Assembly (NCBI RefSeq): GCF_001049895.1
Contig: NZ_CVPE01000005.1
Coordinates: 372,001 to 436,000, forward strand
Length of the DNA stretch: 64,000 bases
DNA from: Rubeoparvulum massiliense
GTDB taxonomy: Bacteria > Bacillota > Bacilli > Rubeoparvulales > Rubeoparvulaceae
Direction: 5' to 3'
The notes below the pieces were generated by a model. The model searched no databases and had not been told where the DNA came from. It worked only from the letters and a program-made list of their open reading frames with translations. Position numbers and translations under genes: made by a program. Below are positions 34,601-45,988 of this stretch, piece by piece (the stretch's first letter is position 1; every line of letters begins with the position of its first letter).

Positions 34601-35566
34601 TTATTCGACAACCAGATTTGGCTTCTTATCCAAGCGGTGCTTGCCTTCTACGAAGCGAACAGTGCCTGATTTGGCACGAATAACAAGGGATTGGGTGAAA
34701 GCGGATTGACCCTGGAAGCGTACACCCTTTAGCAATTCGCCATCGGTGACACCCGTTGCAGCAAAGATGCAGTCATCACCCTTCACCATATCTTCAATGG
34801 TGAGGACCTTATTAATATCTTCGATGCCCATACGCTTACAGCGTGCTAATTGCTCTTCATTTTCTGGCATTAAGCGAGCCTGCATTTCGCCACCTAATCC
34901 CTTAAGGGCGACAGCAGCAATCACACCCTCTGGTGCGCCACCAATCCCGAAGAGAATATCAACACCCGTGTCATCAAAGGCTGTATTCAACGCAGCAGCC
35001 ACATCCCCATCGGTGATTAAGCGGATCCGTGCACCTACTTCACGAATCTCCTTAATAATCTCCTCATGACGCGGACGGTCTAAGACAATGGCAGTAACCT
35101 CACTTACATCTTTACCAAGGGCTTTGGCTACACTTTGTAGGTTTTCTGTAACAGAACGATTGATATCGATGGCTCCAACTGCTTTTGGTCCTACTGCGAT
35201 TTTATCCATATACATATCTGGTGCGTGAAGCAGATTGCCACGGTCTGCTACTGCTACAACAGCGATGGCCCCCCATGTTCCCTTTGCCACAATATTCGTA
35301 CCTTCTAAGGGATCAACTGCTACATCCACGAAGGGAGCTTCACCGTTCCCTAAACGTTCTCCGATATAGAGCATGGGCGCTTCGTCCATCTCACCTTCGC
35401 CAATAACGACCACACCATCCATATGGATCGTGTCAAAAACAGTACGCATGGCGGTAGTCGCCGCATCATCCGCTTCATTCTTCAAACCTCTACCCATCCA
35501 ACGGGCCGACTGTAATGCTGCAGCTTCAGTCACACGTACCAATTCCATCGATAAACTGCGTTCCAC
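34601..35566 (-). CDS. glpX: Fructose-1,6-bisphosphatase class II (GlpX)
   Basis: Gluconeogenic phosphatase, 321 residues. Metal and phosphate motifs include [25 protein letters not shown] and [11 protein letters not shown]. The start is a GTG at 35566 with AAGGGG about ten bases upstream. Gene order rho-glpX-murA is as in B. subtilis (ywjI). It pairs functionally with the nearby fba. Confidence 0.96.
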   Translation of the reverse strand: MERSLSMELVRVTEAAALQSARWMGRGLKNEADDAATTAMRTVFDTIHMDGVVVIGEGEMDEAPMLYIGERLGNGEAPFVDVAVDPLEGTNIVAKGTWGAIAVVAVADRGNLLHAPDMYMDKIAVGPKAVGAIDINRSVTENLQSVAKALGKDVSEVTAIVLDRPRHEEIIKEIREVGARIRLITDGDVAAALNTAFDDTGVDILFGIGGAPEGVIAAVALKGLGGEMQARLMPENEEQLARCKRMGIEDINKVLTIEDMVKGDDCIFAATGVTDGELLKGVRFQGQSAFTQSLVIRAKSGTVRFVEGKHRLDKKPNLVVE

Positions 35567-35602
35567 TTTTGTTCATCCCCTTATTAGTTTACGGTTCTAT
35601 CT

Positions 35603-36859
35603 TTATTCTATTACTTCACGCCATACATCTGCACCTAATTCTTGCAACATTCCTTCAATATTTTCATAACCCCGATCAATATGCTCTACACCCATGATCT
35701 GAGTCACACCATGGCTCATTAATCCCGCCACAACCAAGCATGCACCGGCTCGCAGGTCCGTAGCTGTTACTTTTGCTGATTGGAGGGGGACGCTACCCTC
35801 AATGATGGCAGAACGCCCTTCTACCTTAATATTAGCACCCATTAAACGTAACTCATCAATATGCTTAAAGCGGGAACCATAAATAATATCCGTTACCATG
35901 CTCGTCCCTTCAGCCTTTAAAAGCAGGGCTGTCATCGGCTGTTGTAGATCAGTAGGAAAACCTGGATAGACCTGTGTTTTTACATCAATGGGCTGATAGC
36001 TATCCTTGCCGACAACACGGATCTGTTCCCCATTCTCTTCTACAACGGCCCCCATCTCACGTAATTTTGCAATCAGTGAGTCCACATGAGCAGGGATCAC
36101 TTGATCGAGAATAATCTCACCACCACTAGCTGCTGCTGCAATCATTAATGTACCTGTCACAATGCGATCGGGAATGATGGAATGAACACAGCCATGTAGC
36201 TCCTCCACGCCCTCGATCCGAATCACATCGGTACCAACACCTTTTATTCGTGCACCCATGGCATTGAGTAAGGTGGCCACATCGATAATCTCTGGTTCTT
36301 TGGCAGCATTTTCGATGATGGTCTGCCCCTTCGCTAGGGTTGCAGCCAGCATAATATTGATGGTGGCACCAACACTGGCAATATCCAAATAAATACGGGC
36401 ACCACGTAATTCATCCGCAACAAGATGCACTGCTCCATGCTCTACATGAACTTTAGCACCAAGTGCTTCAAAACCTTTCATATGAAGATCGATAGGTCGA
36501 GGGCCCAAATCACAGCCACCTGGTAAGCCGACAACACATCGTTTGAAACGGCCTAACAGGGCACCCATGAGATAATAGGATGCACGCATCTTTTTCACAT
36601 TCCCATTGGGAATCTCGTGTAATGTAAGCTGACTGGTATCAACATGAAGGGTAGAACCTTCAAATGAGACTGTTGCACCTAATTCCTCCATGATATCCGT
36701 CCAACGCAACACATCACTGATGCGAGGTAAATTCTCGATGACACAAGGTGCACTGGCTAAGATGGTGGCAGGAATGAGGGCAACAGCACTGTTTTTTGCT
36801 CCACTCACTCGCATGGTTCCACGCAGTGGGCGTCCCCCACGAATCTTTAAACATTCCAT
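35603..36859 (-). CDS. murA: UDP-N-acetylglucosamine 1-carboxyvinyltransferase (MurA, MurZ-type by position)
   Basis: First committed step of peptidoglycan synthesis, PEP plus UDP-GlcNAc. It has 418 residues with the fosfomycin-target Cys in [15 protein letters not shown] and the N-terminal [22 protein letters not shown]. By synteny it corresponds to B. subtilis murAB (murZ), so a second murA probably exists elsewhere. It has AGGAG nine bases upstream and its own candidate promoter. Confidence 0.96.
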   Translation of the reverse strand: MECLKIRGGRPLRGTMRVSGAKNSAVALIPATILASAPCVIENLPRISDVLRWTDIMEELGATVSFEGSTLHVDTSQLTLHEIPNGNVKKMRASYYLMGALLGRFKRCVVGLPGGCDLGPRPIDLHMKGFEALGAKVHVEHGAVHLVADELRGARIYLDIASVGATINIMLAATLAKGQTIIENAAKEPEIIDVATLLNAMGARIKGVGTDVIRIEGVEELHGCVHSIIPDRIVTGTLMIAAAASGGEIILDQVIPAHVDSLIAKLREMGAVVEENGEQIRVVGKDSYQPIDVKTQVYPGFPTDLQQPMTALLLKAEGTSMVTDIIYGSRFKHIDELRLMGANIKVEGRSAIIEGSVPLQSAKVTATDLRAGACLVVAGLMSHGVTQIMGVEHIDRGYENIEGMLQELGADVWREVIE

Positions 36860-36894
36860 TCCCGTCTTGCTCCTCTCAAATAACCCTGTTGACT

Positions 36895-36903
36895 ATTGTA
36901 CCA
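36895..36903 (-). promoter_or_regulatory. Candidate extended -10 promoter of murA
   Basis: Minus-strand TGG-TACAAT (36895-36903), with no convincing -35, about 35 bases before the murA ATG in the gap behind the chemoreceptor gene. Confidence 0.45.
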
Positions 36904-36956
36904 CTTGTATATGGAGCCTGCCATATGGAGATAAAGGAATGTTCTCACTAATTTTA

Positions 36957-38645
36957 TCAATCGATCCGGAAGTGATGTATGATCTCTTCTGTCTCTTTAA
37001 TTAGATGATTCAAGGCAGTTGTTGATTGGGCGATCTCCTCCATTACTGCTAGCTGTTCCTGTACAAAGCTGGTTACCTCCTCCATATGAAGGGAGGATTC
37101 TACAGATTGCCTCGCTGTCTCTGCAATGGTATACTTCACATCTGTTGTTACGTCTGCAACGCCACTAATCGTACTAGCAATCTCTTCAATTTGCTGTACT
37201 ATATTTTGAATTCCTGCATAGATGCTCATTAATACATCCGTAGCCTGGTGAAGAATCCTCTCTCCTTGCATGACCTCCGAAAGACCACGATTCATACCCA
37301 CACTAGCCGCTTGCATATCCTCCTGCGTAACAGTGATAAGCTGACTGATCTCTTCTGTTGCACGTTGTGTTCCTTCAGCTAATGTTCGCACTTCCTGAGC
37401 CACCACTGCAAAACCACGACCATGCTCCCCTGCCCTTGCAGCCTCAATAGTTGCATTCAAGGCAAGTAAATTGGTTTGTGAGGAAATTTGGCTGATCACA
37501 TTTACAATCTCGCCGATCTGTGCTGCTCGTTCTTCTAAATGACTCACGTATTGGGAAGAATCTTGCATCGTAGAACCTGCACGGGTCATCTGCTTCATGG
37601 CATGGTCGATCTCTTCCTGCCCTTGTACAGTAGAAGTATGAAGAGTCCGTGCCATCACTACGATCGCTTTGGTTGAACTAACCGCGGCATGTAGATCTCG
37701 TTCTACCCCTTCCATGCCACTTAGACTTTCTTGACTATAATTCTCCGCTTGCCTTGCATTGTGTGCCACCTCTTCAACACGTTCGACAATCTGCTGTGCT
37801 GCATTGCGCACTTGCTGAGTGGTGGAAGTCACCTCTTGTGAAAAGGCAAAAACCTCTTCGATCTGTTCTTGCATATGCTTCACAAGCTTTCTAAGTTTCT
37901 CTTTCATATCCTGGAATGATCTTGCCAAATCACCAATCTCATCACGGTTACCTTCTACCAGTTTGACATCAGTCAGGTTTCCAGTAGCCATCTCCTGCGT
38001 CGCTTTTTTCAATTGGCGAATCGGACGCGAGAGATGGTTGGCCATTAGAATGGAAAGGCTAATTGCAACCATGGTGATTAGAGTGGAAATAATCGCAATG
38101 AAGGTACGAGCATTCAACACCATTTGTCTGGTTTTTTCTAACTGCTTATCCACTTGCTCCATCTGAATTTCCCTCAGTTGATCTACTTCTTTCTGAAAGT
38201 CTGTGTCTATCCTCGCGCCTTCTGAACGAAGTAGCGTTAAGTAATTTTGATTGGCCTTCTTGGCAATTAAGGCATCAGAAATTACTTCACGGTATGCTGT
38301 GTATATCACATTTAGATTTTGAAGACCTTCCGCTTCCTGAGAAGAGCTAGTTACACCTAAATATTGCTTCTCTAATTCTTGATACTGCTGATGAAGTGGT
38401 TCTAAATTCTCATATAACTGCTCATCTCCTAAGACAATATAGGCAAAAACAGAGAGACGCTGTGTGTTCACATTCTTTGCTAGCGCCTCAATGATCCGTT
38501 GTTTTTCTACCTGTTCATGGAATAAACGATCATAGCTCTGATCGATCTCTTCTAATTTCCAATAATTATAAAGGGCAGAGCCACCCATGAGAATTAGGAT
38601 GGCGAAGAAGCTGACGAGCATCTTATTCCTAACGCTGTTTATCAT
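36957..38645 (-). CDS. Methyl-accepting chemotaxis protein (four-helix-bundle sensor)
   Basis: 562-residue chemoreceptor. Its first membrane helix is at about 9-27, followed by an extracellular helical sensor (about 28-182) and a second membrane helix at about 183-204. HAMP (about 205-258) and a cytoplasmic signalling domain with [21 protein letters not shown] follow. The ligand is unknown. It is the second of two neighbouring receptors inserted between murA and fsa. The other has the same layout but clearly different sequence, so this is an old duplication at most. Confidence 0.94.
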   Translation of the reverse strand: MINSVRNKMLVSFFAILILMGGSALYNYWKLEEIDQSYDRLFHEQVEKQRIIEALAKNVNTQRLSVFAYIVLGDEQLYENLEPLHQQYQELEKQYLGVTSSSQEAEGLQNLNVIYTAYREVISDALIAKKANQNYLTLLRSEGARIDTDFQKEVDQLREIQMEQVDKQLEKTRQMVLNARTFIAIISTLITMVAISLSILMANHLSRPIRQLKKATQEMATGNLTDVKLVEGNRDEIGDLARSFQDMKEKLRKLVKHMQEQIEEVFAFSQEVTSTTQQVRNAAQQIVERVEEVAHNARQAENYSQESLSGMEGVERDLHAAVSSTKAIVVMARTLHTSTVQGQEEIDHAMKQMTRAGSTMQDSSQYVSHLEERAAQIGEIVNVISQISSQTNLLALNATIEAARAGEHGRGFAVVAQEVRTLAEGTQRATEEISQLITVTQEDMQAASVGMNRGLSEVMQGERILHQATDVLMSIYAGIQNIVQQIEEIASTISGVADVTTDVKYTIAETARQSVESSLHMEEVTSFVQEQLAVMEEIAQSTTALNHLIKETEEIIHHFRID

Positions 38646-38752
38646 GTTCTATCCTCCCCCTTTTCTCTTAGTACTTTCAGCCTAAAATACTTCGAGTGGA
38701 GGATGGTTAATTTTTCTTAAAGCTTCCATCAAGAAATGGTAAAGTGCATACA

Positions 38753-38780
38753 AAAAGACCCTAGAAATAATCTAGGGCCC
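38753..38780 (-). terminator. Terminator of the upstream chemoreceptor gene
   Basis: Arms 38758-38766 and 38772-38780 (nine pairs, one wobble, five-base loop), then TTTTTG on the minus strand. The two receptor genes are therefore probably separate transcripts. Confidence 0.85.
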
Positions 38781-38793
38781 CATCTTAATCAAG

Positions 38794-40476
38794 TTAGATT
38801 TGAAAGTAGGATGCTTCTTTCTCTAATCGTACTGCCATTTTGCTTAGATTGCTCGTTGCTCTTTCCAATTCCTCCATGGAGGCGAGCTGTTCTTCCGTGG
38901 CAGCGGCTACCTGTTGCACTTGACCAGAAGCGGACTTTGCATTGGAAGCCATCTCATTCACAGAAGCTGTAACCTCTTCCGCTGCTGCTGAAACCTCCTC
39001 GGTTGCTGCGGAGATCTCTTCAATCTGCTGAACCATCTGATTAATGGAGGTAAAAATCGTGGCAAAGGATTGCTCTGCCTTTTCAATAATTGCTGCGCCA
39101 CGATCTACATTAACAACCCCTGATTCCATACCATGAATGGCTTCTGCTGTATCCTGTTGCATCGTTTGAATCAACTTGGCAATCTCCTCCGCTGATTGCT
39201 TCGATTGTTCTGCTAGTTTTCGTACTTCGTCTGCTACCACCGCGAAGCCACGACCATTCTCCCCAGCACGTGCTGCTTCAATGGCTGCATTCAAGGCAAG
39301 CAAATTGGTTTGTGCTGTAATCTCTTGGATCACCTTGACGATCTGTCCGATCTCTTGGGAGCGATCACCTAAACGAGTGACCAGTTCCGAAGTATGATGT
39401 GTATCGATACTGATCTGTCGAACCTGTTCAACAGCTTGTGACAGGTCACTTCTTCCTGCTGTTGCTTCCTGACTAACCCTCCCAGCAAATTCAGAAACAC
39501 CGGTAGTTGCTTCAGCAATCTTTTGCGTACCCTGTGCTGCTTCCTCCATTCCACGTGCTGTCTCTTCACCAATTTGAGCGATCTGCTGTGAGGCTTCTGC
39601 AACAGTTTGCATCGCCTCTGCAATATGATTGGTAGCCTTTGCCGCTTGTTCGGAGCTCATGTCTAAATTATTGGATGCATTCATCAGCTCTTGGGAGCTA
39701 TGAGCGGTTTCATTAATCACTGTATGTAGCTTCTTTCTCATCTGCATAAAAGAGTTGGTCAAATCACCAATCTCATCGGTTCGTTTGCTTGCAACAAGAT
39801 CACCTGTTAAATCACCATCTGCCATCTGCTTAACTGATTGATTCAACCAGTGTAATGGCGTAGTTAAGTTACGTCCTAGCCAGAAGGAGACTAATCCGCC
39901 AATGATGAGCGCTAATCCACTAATGATAGGAATTAGCCTTTTCGTACTCTCCGCACTGGCTGCTACCTCCTGATTATAGGCAACAATCTGTTCATTTTGA
40001 ACGCTCTTTAATTCGGCAAAGATAGCCGTCCATTCGGTTCCATACTTTCCAACCTCCAGCAGTGGTTGGTCAATGGAAGCTCCAGATTTATATAACTGAA
40101 ATGCCTCTTCTGCTCCCTGCATGTATTTCTCACCAAGCTCATTAAGCTGATTATATAATTCTACTCCCTGAGTACTTGTGCTTGCTTCTTTTAAGATATC
40201 CATCAGTCTTGCATATTCCTGTTTGATGGAATCATACACTTGTAGTTCTGCTTCATCCCCAGTAAGTAAGTAGTAATACACCTCTAAACGCAATGTCGTC
40301 GCCTCATGATCAAGATCATCAAGCAGTGAGGCCATCTCCATTTGAGCTTCAACCAATTCTGTGTAATCATCGTTCGTTTGACTTAGTCCTACATATTCAA
40401 TTACAGATAGCGCTGCCATCAACAGTAGCATGGTTGCGGTCAATATGATCAGCTTTCTACCTACTGTCCATTTCAT
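38794..40476 (-). CDS. Methyl-accepting chemotaxis protein (four-helix-bundle sensor)
   Basis: 560-residue chemoreceptor. It has a membrane helix at about 8-26, a helical extracellular domain to about 178, a second membrane helix at about 180-200, then HAMP and a signalling domain. The signalling block is [21 protein letters not shown]. The C-terminal region has Ala/Glu-rich adaptation helices ([15 protein letters not shown]). A terminator follows it directly and a candidate promoter precedes it. The ligand is unknown. Confidence 0.94.
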   Translation of the reverse strand: MKWTVGRKLIILTATMLLLMAALSVIEYVGLSQTNDDYTELVEAQMEMASLLDDLDHEATTLRLEVYYYLLTGDEAELQVYDSIKQEYARLMDILKEASTSTQGVELYNQLNELGEKYMQGAEEAFQLYKSGASIDQPLLEVGKYGTEWTAIFAELKSVQNEQIVAYNQEVAASAESTKRLIPIISGLALIIGGLVSFWLGRNLTTPLHWLNQSVKQMADGDLTGDLVASKRTDEIGDLTNSFMQMRKKLHTVINETAHSSQELMNASNNLDMSSEQAAKATNHIAEAMQTVAEASQQIAQIGEETARGMEEAAQGTQKIAEATTGVSEFAGRVSQEATAGRSDLSQAVEQVRQISIDTHHTSELVTRLGDRSQEIGQIVKVIQEITAQTNLLALNAAIEAARAGENGRGFAVVADEVRKLAEQSKQSAEEIAKLIQTMQQDTAEAIHGMESGVVNVDRGAAIIEKAEQSFATIFTSINQMVQQIEEISAATEEVSAAAEEVTASVNEMASNAKSASGQVQQVAAATEEQLASMEELERATSNLSKMAVRLEKEASYFQI

Positions 40477-40518
40477 ATAAACATCCTCTCCTAGGCCTAA
40501 AGAATCGCTTGTGGCAAC

Positions 40519-40527
40519 AGTATACCA
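40519..40527 (-). promoter_or_regulatory. Candidate extended -10 promoter of the chemoreceptor gene
   Basis: Minus-strand TGG-TATACT (40519-40527), about 45 bases before the start codon. A -35-like TTGGCG is too close to be standard. Confidence 0.4.
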
Positions 40528-40610
40528 CTACTGAAGAACGCCAATTTTGTCCATTTTGTAGGTAGAATAGCTTTTATGATAGGTTAGTTCACCCATCTTT
40601 TAGACCACGT

Positions 40611-40643
40611 AAAAATACCTTGAACGCGTCGTCCAAGGTATTT
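40611..40643 (-). terminator. Terminator of fsa
   Basis: Perfect ten-base-pair stem (40613-40622 with 40634-40643) and, on the minus strand, a run of five T. It ends the fba-fsa transcript before the chemoreceptor genes. Confidence 0.85.
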
Positions 40644-40673
40644 CTCAGATCTCCTATGGCTATATCATCTTCC

Positions 40674-41321
40674 TCATTTAGAACGGGCCTTTTGCCAGTC
40701 CGCTAAAAAGCGTTCAATCCCTGCATCAGTAAGGGGATGATGGAGCATCTGTTGCAGTACCTTATAAGGTACAGTAGCAATATGGGCTCCCGCTTGTGCT
40801 GCAGCAGTTACATGCTGTGGATGACGGATGCTTGCAGCAATCACCTCGGTGTTAATCTGGTGTAGGTCAAAAATTTGGACGATCTCCTCGATAAGAAGAA
40901 TCCCATTATGTCCGATATCATCTAAACGTCCTACGAATGGTGAAACATACGTAGCACCTGCTCGCGCTGCGAGCAACGCTTGATTGGCGGAGAAGACCAA
41001 GGTCACATTGGTGGCAATTCCCTGTTGGGAGAAGCGTTTCACTGCTTTTAATCCTTCTGCAGTCATCGGTACCTTGATCACCACGTTTGGATGAATGGCA
41101 GCCAGAACCTCGCCCTCTTTGATCATCCCCTCAGCATCTAAGCTGATTACTTCTGCACTAATAGGGCCATCTACGATGGAGGTAATCTCCTTGATCACCT
41201 CATGAAAGTCTCGTCCCTCTTTCGCCACAAGGGAAGGGTTGGTTGTTACACCAGCTAGAATCCCCCAATCATTGGCTTGGCGGATCTCATCGGTATTGGC
41301 TGTATCAATAAAAAATTTCAT
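40674..41321 (-). CDS. fsa: Transaldolase / fructose-6-phosphate aldolase family
   Basis: 215-residue small transaldolase-like enzyme with the N-terminal block [16 protein letters not shown]. The Schiff-base lysine is in VVIKVPMT, and [11 protein letters not shown] follows. By synteny it equals B. subtilis ywjH (tal). Whether it acts as transaldolase or as fructose-6-phosphate aldolase cannot be read from the sequence. It lies 25 bases downstream of fba. Confidence 0.94.
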   Translation of the reverse strand: MKFFIDTANTDEIRQANDWGILAGVTTNPSLVAKEGRDFHEVIKEITSIVDGPISAEVISLDAEGMIKEGEVLAAIHPNVVIKVPMTAEGLKAVKRFSQQGIATNVTLVFSANQALLAARAGATYVSPFVGRLDDIGHNGILLIEEIVQIFDLHQINTEVIAASIRHPQHVTAAAQAGAHIATVPYKVLQQMLHHPLTDAGIERFLADWQKARSK

Positions 41322-41346
41322 GCGATTTCCTCCAAATCATTCCACC

Positions 41347-42201
41347 TTATGCTTTACCCACACTACCAAACAGTTTCATCTTCTGCATCACAACTTCTTT
41401 TACAGCGTCGCGAGCAGGTCCAAGATATTTTCGAGCATCATACTCTGCTGGTTTGGCAGCTAGCGTTTCACGTACCGCTTTGGTAAAGGCAAGACGATTC
41501 TCTGTATCTACATTGATTTTACCTACGCCTGTTTGGATAGCTTTACGGATGGATTCATCAGGTACACCAGAACCACCATGGAGAACGACGGGAACATCAA
41601 TGTTCGCTGCAACCTCTTGGATCACATCGAAATGAATGTGAGGTTCGCCTTTATACATGCCATGGGCTGTTCCTACTGCTAATGCCAGCATATCCACTTG
41701 TGTTTCCTGCCAGAACTGAATGGCCTGCTTAGGATTAGCGAGCATTGCATCCTTTTCATCCACGGAGAGGTCATCTTCAACCCCTGCAATGGAGCCTAGC
41801 TCACCTTCCACGGATACGCCTGCAGCATGAGCTGCTTCCACCACTTGCTTGGTTAAGCGAATATTCTCTTCAAAGGGATGGTGAGAACCATCAAACATCA
41901 CAGATGAGAAGCCTGCACGGATACATTTCATCACAATGTCAAAGCTACTGCCATGATCCAAATGGAGGGCCATAGGCACCTTAACCTGACGTGAGGCCAC
42001 TTCAGACATGGCCACAACAAAATCGATACCCATGTAGCGAATAGCACCTTCACTTACGCCAAAGATGAGGGGCGAATTCAACTCTTCTGCTGCTGCGATA
42101 ATACCTTGAATAAATTCCATGTTATTAATGTTGAATTGACCAACTGCAAATTTTTCTGCTTTTGCTTTTTGTGAAAATGCTGTCAATGGCACCAATGCCA
42201 T
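41347..42201 (-). CDS. fba: Fructose-bisphosphate aldolase class II
   Basis: Zn-dependent glycolytic aldolase, 284 residues. Zinc and substrate residues lie in ALHLDHG, DGSHHPFEENI, GTAHGMYKG and VLHGGSGVPDE. I chose the ATG at 42201, with AGGAGG eight bases upstream. The in-frame ATG at 42207 is only two bases from that site. In B. subtilis spo0F directly precedes fbaA; here kal and kce lie between. Confidence 0.97.
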   Translation of the reverse strand: MALVPLTAFSQKAKAEKFAVGQFNINNMEFIQGIIAAAEELNSPLIFGVSEGAIRYMGIDFVVAMSEVASRQVKVPMALHLDHGSSFDIVMKCIRAGFSSVMFDGSHHPFEENIRLTKQVVEAAHAAGVSVEGELGSIAGVEDDLSVDEKDAMLANPKQAIQFWQETQVDMLALAVGTAHGMYKGEPHIHFDVIQEVAANIDVPVVLHGGSGVPDESIRKAIQTGVGKINVDTENRLAFTKAVRETLAAKPAEYDARKYLGPARDAVKEVVMQKMKLFGSVGKA

Positions 42202-42231
42202 TTCCATCGCCTCCTAGTCTTCCTTCTTCAT

Positions 42232-43053
42232 TTATGATGGTGAAACAATACCTAACATTTTCCTCGCTTCTGCAGGAGTGGCTATAGGTCGCCCTAGTTC
42301 TTCGGCGATCCGTACAATACGAGCAACCAATTGAGCATTACTCTCAGCCAGTTCTCCTCGACGATAATAAATATTATCTTCAAAGCCAACACGAACATGC
42401 CCACCCAATAGGATAGCATGGGTGGCCATCGGTAGTTCATACCGACCGATTCCTGCTACACTCCAGGTAGCTCCCGGTGGCAACTGATCTATCATATGTA
42501 TCAAGAGTGGAAGCTGTGCTGGCATCCCGCCTGGAACACCCATGACGAAATCGAAGTGAAGATGTCCCGTGACCAATCCGGCATCCACAAGACGTAGGGC
42601 ATTTGCTATCATACCCACTTCGAAGATTTCAAATTCAGGGCGAATGCCGAGCTCCTTCATCCTCCTGGCAAACTGCTCCATCATAATGGGGTCATTGAAG
42701 AATACACCATCTCCAAAGTTGACGCTCCCTGCTGAGAGCGTTCCCATCTCCGGAACAGGTTCTAGAGACTGTAGCCGTTCTTCTGCCGACATCCCTACTG
42801 CACCACCAGTGGATACCTGTATTATTATATCACAGCGCTGTCGGATTTGGTTGATAATCTCTTGATAACGCTTGGCATCTTGTGTAGGTCGACCATCGTC
42901 AAATCGCGCATGAATATGCACGATGGAAGCCCCTGCTTCATAGGCCTTCAGCACCTCATCTGCAATCTCTTCCGGTGTATAAGGAATACGTGGTTGAGCT
43001 TCCTTCATTACTTCCGCTCCAACAACAGCGGCTGTAATAATTAGCTTCTCCAT
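42232..43053 (-). CDS. kce: 3-keto-5-aminohexanoate cleavage enzyme (BKACE family)
   Basis: Zn enzyme of lysine fermentation that condenses 3-keto-5-aminohexanoate with acetyl-CoA to give 3-aminobutyryl-CoA and acetoacetate. From the ATG at 43053 the protein has 273 residues. Glu14, His46 and His48 (VHIHAR) fall at the same numbers as in characterised Kce, and RVGFEDNIYY holds the later glutamate. GGGGG lies seven bases upstream. The alternative ATG at 43059 overlaps the kal stop. It directly follows kal, the next pathway step, which argues for Kce over other BKACE specificities. Confidence 0.92.
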   Translation of the reverse strand: MEKLIITAAVVGAEVMKEAQPRIPYTPEEIADEVLKAYEAGASIVHIHARFDDGRPTQDAKRYQEIINQIRQRCDIIIQVSTGGAVGMSAEERLQSLEPVPEMGTLSAGSVNFGDGVFFNDPIMMEQFARRMKELGIRPEFEIFEVGMIANALRLVDAGLVTGHLHFDFVMGVPGGMPAQLPLLIHMIDQLPPGATWSVAGIGRYELPMATHAILLGGHVRVGFEDNIYYRRGELAESNAQLVARIVRIAEELGRPIATPAEARKMLGIVSPS

Positions 43054-43055
43054 CC

Positions 43056-43460
43056 TCATTCCCCCTTCGATTTGCGCTGTAATTCTTTAGGAACAACGCA
43101 GACACCGGTTGCTGAGCAAACGAGGATGGGCTCCGCTAAAACTTCCGCAGCGCTTGGATGATCATGGATTCCTGATGATTGGATCACTTTATAGGCACGA
43201 AACTTGATTTTACGTGAGGTGTTCCCTACATCTATTAATTCACCATGGGCTTCGATAAAATCACCAGCATGTACTGGTGCATGAAACTGTACTGCTTCAT
43301 AGGTTAGGAAGAGGCCTTCATCGCCATCATGACGAATTAAAATCTCTGTTGCCACATCACCAAATAGGCCTAATACTCTAGCTCCATCGACTAAATTCCC
43401 TGCGTAATGAGCATCGTGTGCGCTCATGCGAACCCGGATCATCGCTTCAACCATTCTCAT
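43056..43460 (-). CDS. kal: 3-aminobutyryl-CoA ammonia-lyase
   Basis: Hot-dog-fold enzyme removing ammonia from L-3-aminobutyryl-CoA to form crotonyl-CoA in lysine fermentation. It has 134 residues. The Kal-specific block [24 protein letters not shown] is clear, followed by [18 protein letters not shown]. It sits two bases before kce. Several ATGs (43466, 43460, 43454) compete for the purine-rich leader; I chose 43460. It lies 38 bases after spo0F with no terminator between. Confidence 0.9.
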   Translation of the reverse strand: MRMVEAMIRVRMSAHDAHYAGNLVDGARVLGLFGDVATEILIRHDGDEGLFLTYEAVQFHAPVHAGDFIEAHGELIDVGNTSRKIKFRAYKVIQSSGIHDHPSAAEVLAEPILVCSATGVCVVPKELQRKSKGE

Positions 43461-43498
43461 CTCCATCCTTCCAGTAAATTATCCATCTATTCTTATCA

Positions 43499-43873
43499 TT
43501 ATGCTGTTGTGGTCATTGATAGCCAACTATTTACACTATTCCGTAACTCTTCAATGTCAAATGGCTTGATAAAGTGACCGATAATGCCTAATTCGACTGC
43601 CTTATCAATCATATTTAGCTCACCATAGGCCGTCATCATCACGACCTTTTGATCAGGCTGTACCTCTCTAATTCTTTGTAATATCTCCAATCCATCCATG
43701 CCAGGAATCTTCATATCTAATAACACCAAATCTGGAACCTGTTGTGCGATGATTTGTAATGCCTCTACGCCATTGGCAGCGGAGAGTGTCGTATAGCCTT
43801 CTGTGTTAAATAGCTCTGAAAGTAGTGCCCGAATACCAAATTGATCATCCACAATTAAAATTGTTTGGTCCAC
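43499..43873 (-). CDS. spo0F: Sporulation phosphorelay response regulator Spo0F
   Basis: Single-domain receiver that passes phosphate from sporulation kinases to Spo0B. It has 124 residues from a GTG at 43873, with AGGAGG eight bases upstream; a TTG at 43876 is possible. The acidic pair is in ILIVDDQFGIR, the phospho-Asp in VLLDMKIPGMDG, with Thr in MMTAYGEL and Lys in FIKPFD. There is no output domain. The B. subtilis neighbourhood (pyrG, fba) is kept. Promoter elements for sigma-H and Spo0A are seen upstream. Confidence 0.95.
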   Translation of the reverse strand: MDQTILIVDDQFGIRALLSELFNTEGYTTLSAANGVEALQIIAQQVPDLVLLDMKIPGMDGLEILQRIREVQPDQKVVMMTAYGELNMIDKAVELGIIGHFIKPFDIEELRNSVNSWLSMTTTA

Positions 43874-43986
43874 CAATCCATCCTCCTTTCACAGATGACT
43901 CTTACTTTGTTCTAGCATTTACCATTATTACAAACAGTTGTTATTCTTTTTTACAATTTATAGAAGTACATAGGCGATATAGTATT

Positions 43987-44015
43987 AAATTCGAGATCAT
44001 CTAATTTTTTCCTGC
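43987..44015 (-). promoter_or_regulatory. Candidate sigma-H promoter of spo0F
   Basis: Minus-strand GCAGGAAAA (44007-44015) matches the sigma-H -35 (RNAGGAWWW). After 11 bases comes CTCGAATTT (43987-43995), matching the -10 (RNNGAATWW) except its first base. B. subtilis spo0F is known to be sigma-H dependent. Confidence 0.65.
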
Positions 44016-44018
44016 ACA

Positions 44019-44025
44019 TGTCGAT
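44019..44025 (+). promoter_or_regulatory. Candidate Spo0A box upstream of spo0F
   Basis: TGTCGAT matches the 0A box TGTCGAA in six of seven positions and lies just upstream of the sigma-H -35. In B. subtilis, Spo0A~P activates spo0F from such sites. Confidence 0.5.
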
Positions 44026-44044
44026 GAAGCTTCTTCATAAATAG

Positions 44045-44093
44045 TCAAAAAGTATGAAACAAATGGGAGGAAAAAATGCTTTCCTCCCATTTG
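44045..44093 (-). terminator. Terminator of pyrG
   Basis: Perfect 14-base-pair stem (44060-44073 with 44080-44093, six-base loop), then TTTCATACTTTTTG on the minus strand, just downstream of the pyrG stop. Confidence 0.88.
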
Positions 44094-44119
44094 ATGTCTG
44101 TTTTTTAGTTATATTCGTC

Positions 44120-45736
<1,617 letters not shown>

Positions 45737-45824
45737 TCACTTTCTAGCTCCTGTTGTTACTCTTGTTCTTATTCATCTAGCGTTCCCATCTGCCTATGAT
45801 TTCAATGTCATCCAACACATCATC

Positions 45825-45875
45825 AAAAAATAAAAAGACAAAAGTCCCCCAAAAGGTGGGGGCACCTTTGTCTTT
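45825..45875 (-). promoter_or_regulatory. pyrG: pyrG leader attenuator (CTP-sensing terminator)
   Basis: A long stem (outer arms from 45834 and to 45875, about 17 pairs with one bulge) is followed on the minus strand by TTTTTATTTTTT. Its 5' arm contains GCCCCCACC, a pyrimidine run that extra G residues at the 5' end of the transcript could pair with, breaking the terminator. It lies about 55-96 bases after the predicted start site. Confidence 0.8.
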
Positions 45876-45923
45876 AAATGGTTTTCCGTACAGCGGTTCA
45901 AAAATTACTAAACCGTTTTTTGT

Positions 45924-45965
45924 GAGCCCATGTAGTATTCTAAACAAGAGAGGTTCGATCGTCAA
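45924..45965 (-). promoter_or_regulatory. pyrG: pyrG promoter with GGGC initiation site
   Basis: Minus-strand -35 TTGACG (45960-45965), 17 bases, -10 TAGAAT (45937-45942), then seven bases to GGGCTC (start at 45929). The start GGGC is the signature of CTP-controlled reiterative G addition known from the B. subtilis pyrG leader. Confidence 0.82.
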
Positions 45966-45988
45966 GGTGTTTTTTTCGAATAGGGCTT

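Noticed and set aside
45834-45875. Simple rpoE terminator
   Set aside because: The stem lies downstream of a clear pyrG promoter and GGGC start and has the C-rich arm of a pyrG attenuator, so it is assigned to the pyrG leader. It may still stop rpoE read-through.
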